Assembly (NCBI GenBank): GCA_003415625.1
Contig: PYIU01000006.1
Span: 682,001-746,000, forward strand
Direction of reading: 5' to 3'
Length of the DNA stretch: 64,000 bases
From: Aquanectria penicillioides
Lineage: Eukaryota > Ascomycota > Sordariomycetes > Hypocreales > Nectriaceae
A program made the position numbers and the translations under genes. The notes below the pieces were generated by a model. The model was not told the DNA's origin and searched no databases. It saw nothing but the letters and a program-made list of their open reading frames with translations. The number at the start of each line of letters is the position of its first letter. Position 1 is the stretch's first letter. This document shows, one piece after another, positions 34,934 to 44,892 of this stretch.

Positions 34934-37611
34934 TCAGTCCATGTCCGGGCCATTCGTTCGTTCGGTTGCCTTCTGTACAATATTGAATGCTCTACTCAAA
35001 TCCTCAATCTCTTTCTTGAGCTCATCTCTCCTTGCGATAGTAGTAGCATCCTCACTCCCAAGTCGCATTATCTGCTCCTCAGAAAATGCAAGGACTCTGG
35101 TCGGGTTCAACCACTTCAGTGGTCCATCATCGCCAGACACAAAGTCCTGGACAATGGCTGCGATGCCCCGGAGGGATGATTCGAGTGAAACCTGTTATAA
35201 TGCTTTTAGATTAACCTGCTACCTCACATTTTAGAGCCTTGAAGAACTTACCCCGTAGTATGCTTTCAATACATCGTGGACATCATATACCATATTTTGA
35301 TGGGGACTCCACTGAATGTTATAAAACAAATCGGAGTATTGTTCTTCGATGCTTGTCTTCTTGTTGATGGATGCTCTAGCATCCATGAACCTCATTTTTC
35401 GCCTCGCCGTAAGTTCCGCGATGAATCTGGGATCTGTTGTGTGGAGCTTGTTGCGTTCGGTCTCTCGCTTGCAATGTCTCTTGCAGTTATCTGACATCTT
35501 CAAGAACATATCTTGGAACAACGTCGACAAAATTCCAGCAAGTTCGGCTCGTATCATTTTCGTACTCCCGCTTGTCGGACAAACCTGGTCTAGTATCACG
35601 AGCATCCAAGACGCAACTTCTTTGTGCACCTGCTTGAGGTAGATATCAAGGATCTTAGTCCACTTTTGCACTTGCTGTTGATACATCTTGTGGTAAATGC
35701 TTGGATTGACAAGCCCGGGTAGCTGCTCGACTTGAAATTTGTCCAGTTGGCTGCGGATTTCTTGTAGCATTACTTTCGAATCATGCACCTGAAGGAACTC
35801 AGAATATGCATCGTTGAAATCGCTGTCTGTCCATCCTAAGTTGCTGGTGGCGCGATTGTTCAAGGCGATCTTATCCGGGGCTTCAGAAGGTACCACGACT
35901 TTGTCGTCTTCGAAGCTCCAGACTGCGCCATGCATCCTCATAAAGGCGTCGAATTCTCTTTGTAGAGCTCCTCCTTTCCCTTGAATTTCAACATCCTTTG
36001 TCTGATAGCCGGGGCGGTCCAGAGTCATCTCTACTTTGTCCTTGAACATTTGAGAAATTTTCATGACGTACTGTTGTTTGTCCAGGTGACTGTTCCGGGG
36101 TTGTCCCATTTCATCCATTTCTGCTTTTCTAGCAGCGAGCTGATCGCTGATGCTTTCGTAGATTCTGGGGAAACCAGTGCTAATCTTGAAGTTAAGACCA
36201 CTACTTAAATAGGACTTGAGAACGTTAGAACCAAGGAGTTCTTGGAACGACTTGGCCCATGGTTCGGTAGCAAAGAGTGCTACTAAGGCGTCATCGACTC
36301 CAATGTTATAAAAGCCATCTCGTTTTCGGTTCATGGAGTAAAACAAAGTATTTGCCAAGGGTGCAGTTTCAGCACCATTGTGTCCCCTCACAATGTCCAC
36401 AAGCTGAGGCAAAGCTGTTAGACAGAATTCTCAGGTCAGTAATGATGTGTTGCTTACATTCCTAGCCACACTAGGCGTTACATGATCCACGTCGCACTTT
36501 GTCAACACGCATACAGTTCGCTCTGGCTCAACATATTTTCTGACCAAAGCTGGCACGCTCTGACGGGCCAGGTCAGCGAAGATATCGATGACACATCTTT
36601 GCATGTTAGTTTTTTGTGAAAGGGTTGTTTCGAGAAGAGATGTAAACTTACATGACCATGTTCTCAGGACGTCTTAGGTATTTTGACACCAACATCTGTG
36701 CCCTCTTCATATTTGTTTTATTCACATCTCCTTCATTTTTGAAGGGGCCTGGAAGATCCAATATACTGAAGTGGGATTGGTTAGGGCCAGAAACTTCAAC
36801 TCTGAGAATTTCTACGGCCAAGGATTTCTTTTCCTTTCCGAGTCCTTGATAAATGCCGAGTTTAGAAGACACCTACCCCGAGATTAGTAATGGAGAATCT
36901 GTATTCGCGATTTCATCTCACTTCTTCTATTATTTGCCCAAATTCGTTGCTTGTTAGTGTGTTACCCTCTCGTATATATTCCTTGAAGTCCTCGGTTGCT
37001 CGTGGAATTCCTTTAATTTGAAACATGGGCTCTTCGATAGAGATTCGAAACTCATTCGCCTCTCCAGGAGCTTTCCGCCGTGATACTATCCGGATTGGGA
37101 AGCGGGCACAATGTCCAATATCCCCCAGAAAGGAAATCCCCAACAACTTTGCTACTAGAGGTGATTTCCCCGCGGAATGACCTCCGACGATGACAAGCTA
37201 TTAAGGTCAGAGAACTTCCAGTAACTGATGGAGTGGACTAACTTGGGGAATTTTCAGATACTTTCCAAATCCTCGTGAATGCAACTCATCAATTGCCTCG
37301 AACATGGTGTTCCCCTTCTCAACTTCGAGTGGGTTGCTAGGCATAGATGTTTGGTTAGATCCCTTAGTTTCGAGGCCCTCCGTATCGCTCGAAGAGTCGT
37401 CAAATACGGCCTCATCGTCATGGAATTGACAGTGCGGCCGTTGTTTTTGAGGTGGGGTTGGACTCGAAAAGAGGTCTTCTACCCCGGAGTCGTAATAGGT
37501 AGTAGACTGTATCCCGCCAGCAGGACTATGGACCAGCACAGCTGGTTCTACCTTCTTGGAAGAAGGTGTGGAAGGAGGTGTATACAATGATACAGGTGCT
37601 AAGAAGGCCAT
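34934..37611 (-). CDS. Dynamin/Mx-like large GTPase with altered switch I
   Basis: Large GTPase of the fungal dynamin/Mx-like group, presumed to act on membranes. Six exons, approximately: 37,611-37,243, 37,197-36,922, 36,872-36,652, 36,596 to about 36,470, 36,414-35,252 and 35,191-34,934; about 800 residues. The start chosen, M-A-F-L-A-P, lies 41 codons inside the longest frame. The N-terminal 120 residues are Ser/Pro-rich and disordered. GTPase motifs: P-loop G-G-H-S-A-G-K-S at about 128-135 (followed by Pro instead of Ser), G3 D-L-P-G near 254, G4 T-K-C-D near 315. Where relatives carry Cys-Thr-Arg-Phe in switch I, this gene reads Cys-Ala-Arg-Phe, so the catalytic Thr is missing. Middle and GED domains follow. 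The fourth intron fits the frame only with a weak GTGTGG donor, so that junction is uncertain and mild decay is possible. Broken paralogues lie on both sides. Confidence 0.78.
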
Positions 37612-38149
37612 TATGCTAAGAGAATAAAAAAGAGTCAAAAACTGAAAATAATGTGCAAATAGGACTTGAAGAAGGGGCTCAATTGAAAACTTGAAAGTGG
37701 GATATCGATTAAATTCAGTCGAGAATATGGACATACATGTCTTTATAGGTCAGCCCATCTCTCGGCAGTTTTCTCTAATGATCTCAGCTTTGGCTTGTGT
37801 CAATCAAATACAAGCGAGGCTACCGCTCATGCGGCCTCTCCCCCGACCGCAATATGTTTCAACAGTTTACTTCGAAACATGTGGTCACTTAGGTCAATAG
37901 TTTGGGCCCGGAACACTGCTCCGGGCTAGAGGACTTTCAGGTTGGTGGGTTCATGAATCGAACAACTGGCTTGAGTCCTCTTGAACGGCCCAAAGAAGGA
38001 GGCTGGCTGATTGCGACTTTGTGTTGGTTGACCCTGGAGTAACAGCGACTATGTTAGCGTCAGTGTTTCCCCCACCAATTCTGATTTGTTTCCTCAGCTC
38101 AGAGAGAGAGGTACCTGGTAATGCAGGGAATCAATGAAAGCAGCCGCCG
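37612..38149. other. Upstream region of the dynamin-like gene
   Basis: Contains the promoter and leader of the minus-strand dynamin-like gene. No other gene is seen. Confidence 0.5.
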
Positions 38150-38345
38150 TTGTTGATCTGATTCTTCGGTACCCACAGGTGCAATTTCGCATTCATTTCT
38201 CGTTGTATCATCTCCGGCATGTCTGCCTGCTCATGCTTTGATAGGGATGAGGGTTTGCGATCACGAGGTGTCTGGCTCGGCAATATCCAATGGATGCCAA
38301 GGCTTGTGGCCCGGAGATGCGCTCGATAAGGCTTGGACGAGGGCC
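38150..38345 (-). pseudogene. Broken inverted copy of the GrpB/UPF0157 gene
   Basis: The minus strand here matches the start of the intact GrpB-like gene at 41,043. The stretch GAGCGCATCTCC and then CATCCATTGGATATTGCCGAGCC (38,270-38,330) aligns with 41,099-41,151, and its translation reads H-P-L-D-I-A-E-P-D then a stop where the gene has Trp (TGG to TGA). A further piece around 38,165-38,200 resembles the 3' part near 41,575-41,605. The middle of the gene is deleted. The copy is inverted relative to the intact gene. Confidence 0.75.
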
Positions 38346-39026
38346 ACAGAATGCTGCCATGTTCGCTCGTTGACGATGGTGCCATCTCAGTTGTTGGTCC
38401 TTTTCCGGGCTTTCGCTGCAGCACTAGATCAGGCGGGGCCTGTTGGTTGCAGTGACGAACTATGGCAGGGATGCCGGCCACACAGGACGGCGTGGCTGTT
38501 CCGAGCGCGGCCTTGTCCATGGCCGGCGGCTACGACAACTATAGCTGAGCGGCGCTTAGGCCTGTGATGGCGTATGAGGCATGGTTATTGGGATGAATTG
38601 TTGCGTTGCTCAACCTCAATTGGCGGCCCCCCGACTTCGCCTCCGCAGTGATCGTCCCCGTGTAGGGATGGAGTCTACTTCCAGCCGGGGCCCGAACCAC
38701 GCAGGAGTTGTCACCAACATCCAAGTCGAGAAACGCCAATTGACCCCTTGCCCGGATCCGTTGGGTCAGACACTCTCGTCCCGTCTCAGGTCATGCCGGT
38801 CTACGGTTCCGCAGCCGAAGCATGTTCCTATTTTAGCATCGAGTCTTCCCACGTTCATCTCCCCAGTTCAGTGCCTGAGTCTGCGGAGAACTGACTTACA
38901 TACACGTAGGGCTATCTACGTCTTATATCTCGTTTCTTAGCACACATGAAAGTAAATTTTTGAAGGAGAAGCTCACGATAAACACAAAAAAGGACAACTT
39001 GTCAGAAATTCCCACGCACAACTGCG
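38346..39026. other. Intergenic, no gene recognised
   Basis: A 119-codon + frame (38,581-38,940) and a 129-codon minus frame (38,131-38,520, overlapping the GrpB remnant) show no domain. The minus frame is a product of the decayed GrpB copy. Nothing else can be supported. Confidence 0.5.
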
Positions 39027-40790
39027 TTACTCCCCGTCCAGTCCACTCGTTTTTTGACTGGCCTCATCCACGATCCTTTGTGCTACTTTCAAGTTCTTTA
39101 TGTCCTCCTGAAGCTCTCTCCTTCTATTCGTTGTGAATTTATCCTCACTTCCCAACAGCGAGATCATCTCCGGCGACAACTTCAGAATCATCCTTCTTCG
39201 AACCTTGGGTCATTTCTAAAGAGCTTTCCGCAGTTTTGCTCCTTTTCACAACGATGCTTACCGAGACTTATCATTTTACTTGCGGCCTGGTTGAAATACT
39301 CGCGCGCGAGATTATCTAGTTCGGTGCGCAAACTTTTTGGTGGTCCCTTTTTCGGGGCAAACATTGTCCAAGATTGCGTTCATGCAGCCCAAAACCGCCA
39401 CTCGTACTTTCTCAAGATATATCGCAACAATACCCTGCCATTTTTCCACCTGCGGTTGGTACATCTTGAGGTAGACATCGGGATTGTGTATACCTTTGAG
39501 GCTGTCAACCTGGAAGTCAAGCAGGTTGCCTTCAATTGACTGGAGAAGTTCTGTTGAATCCAGAACGGGATCAATCCCAACATACAAGTTTTCGAGTTTG
39601 CAACGTTCCATTTTTACTACCAAATCGTCGTTTTCAAAATCCCAAACTGCTCCGTATAGCTTCATCGTAATGGCGAATTGTTCTTTGCCACTGCTTGTTT
39701 GCCGACGAATCTCCATCGATTCATCCTGGAAACCAGGGCGTTCCAATGACTTATCCACCTTCTGTTTGAACCTTTGCACAAAGGCTATGACATATTGCTG
39801 TTCCTCTAGATCCCTGTCATGATTGTGGCCTATCATGATATTCTCTAACTCTTTAGAAGCAAGCTATTTGGTAATGCTAGCCTGGACGCTAGGAAAACAT
39901 TCTCGAATCTTTCGGTTGAGAACTATTCCTAGGTAATTCTTCAAAGCACTCATGCCAAGCCGTTCTTGAGGCATTTGATACAATGTGGGCCCTGAAAAGA
40001 GTGTTTGTTCAATTGAATTGAGATCAGTGTCTTCTGGTTCGTGTGACTTTCGGTTCCTGATACAAAACCAGCCGTTGGGCAAATAGGTGGCATCATCTTG
40101 GATGGCTCCTATTGCCATTTTCACAATCTATAGGAAGAAAAGGTCATAAAAGAAATTCTCAAAAAATCTTGTGATCTTTATCATACGTCTTTAGCAATAT
40201 CTGGGGTTGAATCCTCGTTGTCACACTTGGTTATCACACCTATGGTTCGCTGCCGTTCAGCATTGTCTTTGACAAGAGTTGGCATATTTTGTTGAAAACA
40301 GTCATTAGGGGCATCCGAGACGACTCTTTATATTGTTAGCGGTTCATGCTTTCGGGTTTGCAGGCTCTCATCACTCACACGACAATTTTACCCGGTCTCC
40401 TTATACGCTCTGTCAGCAGCCTATCTAGTATCGGTACATAGGAGACATTGACGTCCCTATTGCTGCTTTGAAATTACCCTAGTAGATCTACTATATTGAA
40501 GTAAGATCGATCGGGGCCAGAGAGTTCAATTCTTAGAACTTCTGACGCGAAGCTTTTGCTGTTTGACGCCTGACCATCCTCCATTCCCAATACAGATGAC
40601 ACCTTATACATGCCAGTTTTAAAACGTAAGCTTGGCAGGGTCTATGCGCCTCTTCGATGATCTGGACAAATTCTTGTCTCGTTAAAATACTTCCTTGGTA
40701 GAAAATATTGATCGCTCTTGGTAGGAACAATGTTCGGCCGATTTGATGGCTGATGCAGCCATGTTTCTCGAACCTGCAACGACTTACATA
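39027..40790 (-). pseudogene. Dynamin-like GTPase pseudogene
   Basis: A decayed paralogue of the gene at 34,934-37,611. From the 3' end of the top-strand coordinates downward, the minus strand keeps: a switch/linker piece (L-T-R-Q-E-F-V-Q-I-I-E-E near 40,660), V-I-T-K-C-D (G4) at about 40,230, a preserved intron at about 40,184-40,125 (GTATGA..TATAG), and a middle domain with G-W-F-C-I-R-N-R and S-A-L-K-N-Y-L-G. At 39,866-39,864 a TAG replaces an expected Gln codon and the frame then continues unchanged. A frameshift lies near 39,335 (after P-E-K-G-T-T-K-K-F), then R-F-E-E-G joins directly to the GED end M-I-L-K-L-S-P-E-M-I-S-L-L-G-S-E-D, so about 90 residues are deleted. The P-loop region is also lost. 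It is clearly non-functional. The CAG-to-TAG change fits C-to-T mutation. Confidence 0.85.
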
Positions 40791-41042
40791 ATACCTGCCG
40801 ACCTGTACAATTCTGGCGAGTGAGTCACTCGCCGAAAATGAACTCGAGGGTGCAAAATATTGATTGTTGTCCTTGTCAATTGTTTGAAGCTATCTGCCAC
40901 TCTAACTTCTCTGTTTAATAACGCAGCCAGCAGAACACAGAGGGGTCCCATTGCGAGATAATAGAGGCTGTATTTTGGTGGTTGCAATCCCTACAGCGGT
41001 TGGTTGTCGACATAACCAGGCCGCCAAAAGGCTAAGAACAGA
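40791..41042. other. Short intergenic region
   Basis: Between the dynamin pseudogene and the divergent GrpB-like gene. Nothing recognisable beyond the presumed GrpB promoter. Confidence 0.45.
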
Positions 41043-41651
41043 ATGGCTCCGTCACTCGAAGAGTTACTAAAGCACTACGATTTTGACCCCAGCCTTCTTG
41101 AGCGCATCTCCTTTCGCAAGTCCAAGCATCCGTTGGATATTGTCGAGCCCGATCCTTCGTGGCCGCAAACCTTCGGCCTCATCAAGGCACGTATCGAGTC
41201 AGCTCTTGGTCCCACGGCGCTCTCCGTCACACACGTCGGATCCACCAGCGTGCCTGGCCTGCCTGCTAAACCCGTCATCGACATCGACCTCGTGGTCAGC
41301 GACGTAACAGACGAGGCCTCGTACGTGGCTCCCCTCGAGGCCGTGGGGTTCCAGTTCCTGACTCGGGAGCGCGGCTGGCATGAACACCGCTTCTTCTGCG
41401 GCTACGAGCCCATGTCTACGAACTTGCACGTATGGGGGGCCAATTGTCCTGAGGCGGAGCGTCACAGGATCTTTACCGATTGGCTGAAGCGCAACGAGGC
41501 AGACCGCGAGCTGTACATCAGGACCAAGCGGGAGGCGGCGGATGTGAGCATACAAAATGGTGAGACCGTCATGCAGTATAACAAGCGAAAGGAAGACGCA
41601 ATTCGTGGGATTCTGGAGAGGGCCTTTAGGGATCTTGGGTATTTGCAATAG
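41043..41651 (+). CDS. GrpB/UPF0157 family protein
   Basis: Single-exon protein of 202 residues, the usual length of the GrpB (UPF0157) family, which has a nucleotidyltransferase fold and is common in bacteria and filamentous fungi. Key signatures: I-V-E-P-D-P-S-W-P at about residues 34-42, then the nucleotidyltransferase-like V-G-S-T-S-V-P-G-L-P-A-K-P-V-I-D-I-D-L-V near residues 66-85 with its D-x-D pair, H-E-H-R-F-F-C-G-Y-E and the N-L-H-V-W segment, and a basic C-terminal helix (Y-N-K-R-K-E-D-A-I). No intron, signal peptide or membrane segment. Its biochemical role is unknown; some relatives are linked to CoA metabolism in annotations. A broken inverted copy lies 2.7 kb away, with the dynamin pseudogene between. 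Codon use looks ordinary for this genome. Confidence 0.9.
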   Translation: MAPSLEELLKHYDFDPSLLERISFRKSKHPLDIVEPDPSWPQTFGLIKARIESALGPTALSVTHVGSTSVPGLPAKPVIDIDLVVSDVTDEASYVAPLEAVGFQFLTRERGWHEHRFFCGYEPMSTNLHVWGANCPEAERHRIFTDWLKRNEADRELYIRTKREAADVSIQNGETVMQYNKRKEDAIRGILERAFRDLGYLQ

Positions 41652-42282
41652 CTGGTTGTGATTTCATATTATGCATTCGAATAAATTGAGCGAGACAATA
41701 AAATACAAGCATGGTTGATCTATAGGTATACAGATTGCTAGGTATTTACGTACAAATCTGCCAACGTCAAGGTTGTGGTGCCTAGATTAAATCTAGGCTT
41801 AAATTTGCACTGTGAGATTAACATTTATACTTATAGGCGTTCTATACATATGTACCGCATTGATAGACATGTCCAACGCTCCATTTGTGTCGATATTTTC
41901 GCTTCTGCACAGAATTATAGCATCCAGTAGCACACGTCCAATTCACATAGGCCTCAATATTAAGGTGTAACGCATTTATTTTTCGATCAATGCATGAAGA
42001 AAGACCTATTGATTGCCTTTATTTATAGAACTCATCTAACAAAAATAGCTGATGGGAGCTAGCTGTGCAAGATTGATCATGTTCATGAGAGGTCGCTCAG
42101 GCAGGAGGTCTAGGGTATGTTCATGCCACCATCCGCCGCCACAGGGTCTCAGGACCCACTTACGGATCCTCCAATCCCGAAGCTTAGCCCAAAATTTCAA
42201 CATCCATCATTGACCTCACTCTCCCGAACCCCATCACCACCAATTCCCGGCCGCAGACGAGCTTGCTGCGCGCACAACCATC
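41652..42282. other. Intergenic between GrpB-like gene and bL34m
   Basis: AT-richer sequence at 41,660-42,060 with no open frame of note, then the bL34m promoter. Nothing else is visible. Confidence 0.55.
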
Positions 42283-42750
42283 ATGAACACAATGTTCCAG
42301 TCCATCACGCGCCTTGCGCGGCCCGTCCTGGCCAAGCCGCTCTCTCAATCCCCCAGGTGCGCCCTCTACGGTCCGGCCACGCGCGGGTCAATGGACCATC
42401 GAATTCGACGACAAACATACTGACAGTGGCCTCACAGGACCTTCACCACTCTCGTCCCTCTCCGCCCCTCCCTGACTCCTCTTACCTCTGCAATCCGCCG
42501 TACCGCTCTTCCCTCGACCTTCACCCCCTCCGGCGCTGCTGCCGCCGACCTCGTCCCCTCGAGCGCCATCTCAGCGCACCCGGCCCTGGGCGAGATGCAG
42601 ATCCGATGCGGTCCCCGAAACACCATGAACGGACACACTCGCCTGGTCCAGAAGCGAAGACACGGCTTCCTCTACCGCATGCGAAGCAAGACGGGTAGGA
42701 AGATCCTCCTCCGAAGGAAACTCAAGGGCCGCAGGAACGTCGCCGCTTAA
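42283..42750 (+). CDS. MRPL34: Mitochondrial ribosomal protein bL34m
   Basis: Component of the mitochondrial large ribosomal subunit. Two exons (42,283-42,356 and 42,438-42,750) with an 81-bp intron, phase 2, encode 128 residues. The first 80 residues form a basic, Ser/Ala/Arg-rich targeting region (M-N-T-M-F-Q-S-I-T-R-L-A-R-P). The C-terminal 45 residues are the conserved bL34 core: N-T-M-N-G-H-T-R-L-V-Q-K-R-R-H-G-F-L-Y-R, then M-R-S-K-T-G-R-K-I-L and R-R-K-L-K-G-R-R-N-V, a helix of Arg/Lys that binds 23S-type rRNA. A longer open frame overlapping exon 1 and the intron in another phase (42,117-42,698) is a shadow. Confidence 0.94.
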
Positions 42751-44175
42751 TTGCGCGAAAGGTTGGGGCGTAACGACGGAAACGACATAGGCATCTAGAG
42801 AAGACGTGACCATGGATTTGGATCTAGAAGGAAGGAGGGAACTACGATGGTGGACTGAAACTTTCATCTCGTGTACGATAACTGGGAGGGATAGACGGAC
42901 GGGCGAGGTCGAGGCGCGGCCCACTCCTCACCTCCCTGGTGTGATACAATAACTGTACAAACACGACAACTCACAAACAACAACGAGCCAATTCACAAGC
43001 TCCTTAACCCCGAGAAAATCGATAGTGACATGCACGTTTAACACTCTCCCATGGAACTCATCGGATAGGGTCTGGGATCTAATCGTGTGATTGCGGGGAA
43101 CAGTTACTTCGGTGCGCAAGCTGAGACGCAATCTGGTTTCCAACTGTGGAACAAACCCACTATTGACAAGGTGTACGTGGCTTACATCTCGGGTGGACGT
43201 TTATTTTTCAAGTTTCCTCATGCAGGAATAGTCTAATGGAAGCCGGATACGGTGGCAGGTTGATCGCATCTGGATTTGGGGCCCTTTTGCGGATAGCCTA
43301 CAAGATGCTGCCAAAACCAAGGCTCGGTAGGACTTGATTCGGAGAATTCACCGCAAAGAGAATCAAAGGGTAGGAACCGGCGGAAAGGACGGAGCCCGAG
43401 GTCATCGTGCCCGAGGCCATTGCAGCCAAGCGTGCGGGGCCAGCGGTATTGAATTCTTGAGGGGGTCTCGACCGTTTCTCGCCGGGACCTCGTGGCATTG
43501 CTATCCATGATTTTGACAAAGGCGAGCTTGTGAAGACGACCATTTTAGGAAGGCACGGCAGGATTGACAAGATGCTGACAATCACAGGCTTGAAGAATCG
43601 GCATCAATTCCTCTTGTTCCTCGGCATTAGTTAAGCCCCTCTGCAGGTCCACGCAGGCAGATCACCAGGAACAGCGAGGCACGGCAAGGCAAAAGAGGGG
43701 TTGCGCGAGGAGAAGCATCGACGCCAGAGCGAAACTGGATAAGTGAGGCACGAGAGATGCTGCAGTCTGACTGCAGAGAAGGCTAGATGGCGAGAGAGGG
43801 AAGAAGGTGGTGGACTGGGCATGGGTTGAGCTGCAAGTCTGCGAGCTCATCGTGCCGGCCCGTCCACACACACGTCAGCCTCGAGAGCTGAGAAGGGGGG
43901 GGATGGGGATGGTACGATCAGCGAGGCCATGAGGGTTGAATTAGGTAGGTAGCCTGGTAGCTTGTCTTTGATTGTGCAGATTAGAGGTGTGGGTGGGCTG
44001 AGCGGCGATCATTCTAGCCTCGGGGCGATGCAGCCGTTGTGGTTGTGAAATCACGAAGTCTCAGATGCGGGTGAGATGGGAGGGTTGCTTGCTGAACTCG
44101 GAACCCTCGGGCGAGAACCAATGGAGCAGGAGAAACATATCACAGAGGCGCTGTATTTGTTTGAGGCAGAGGCGA

Positions 44176-44178
<3 letters not shown>

Positions 44179-44253
<75 letters not shown>
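44179..44253. repeat. (GA)n microsatellite
   Basis: About 75 bp of uninterrupted GA dinucleotides (near 37 units). It produces meaningless Arg-Glu or Ser-Leu open frames in several phases. Length is likely to vary between strains. Confidence 0.97.
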
Positions 44254-44263
<10 letters not shown>

Positions 44264-44856
44264 GCGTATCCATGTAGCTCTGTGCAGCGTGCAACGTGCA
44301 GCTTGGCGGAGTGAGGTGAGGGAGTGAGTGATGGCAGTCATTTGCTTAGATGGGACTTTCAAGGCCACTTACACCGAGTCTCGCCAGCAATCCCGCTAGC
44401 TTGGTCAAGGTTTCAACGGCGGACGGAGTTTTGACAGAAAGAAGCAAAGAAGCAAAGAAAGAAAGAAAACAGGACATGGAGAGATGCAGAGTAGGTACCT
44501 CTGGGCTTTTTTCCCCCGCGACCGACGAGAGCAGAGATCAGCTTCCCCGCAAAACGGCGGATGCAGCTAAGGATAGACAACGACAGGGTCAGCACGCACT
44601 ACACACTACTCACTCGCTCCAATATCCAAGTCTGGCAAAGGGAGGGAGACGCTCCGTGCAGCATCTCGGGGATGAGGTCTTGGTCGGGGTTAGGCCGGGC
44701 AGAGTTTTGACCTTGGCATGACGTCGGGCCGGCAGATGGCTGGACAAAGTCCGTACTTTGGACCGTACAATTACGTGCGTATCTGTATCTGAGCGGCGGC
44801 CCCTCGTGGTGCGTCGTGCGGGTTGTCGTGTGCATGCTGCGGGGCCGTGTGCGTGG

Positions 44857-44860
<4 letters not shown>

Positions 44861-44891
<31 letters not shown>
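44861..44891. repeat. (GT)n microsatellite
   Basis: About 15 uninterrupted GT units flanked by GTGCGT-type variants. Confidence 0.95.

Positions 44892-44892
<1 letters not shown>

Noticed and set aside
38581..38940. 119-codon + frame
   Set aside because: No domain, lies within a zone of decayed duplicates.
41075..41648. Minus-strand frames opposite the GrpB-like gene
   Set aside because: Antisense shadows of a conserved single-exon gene.
42117..42698. 193-codon + frame overlapping bL34m
   Set aside because: Out-of-phase shadow of the spliced bL34m gene and its intron; the spliced model gives a conserved ribosomal protein.
44051..44368. Ser-Leu or Arg-Glu repeat proteins
   Set aside because: Pure translation of the (GA)n microsatellite in different phases.
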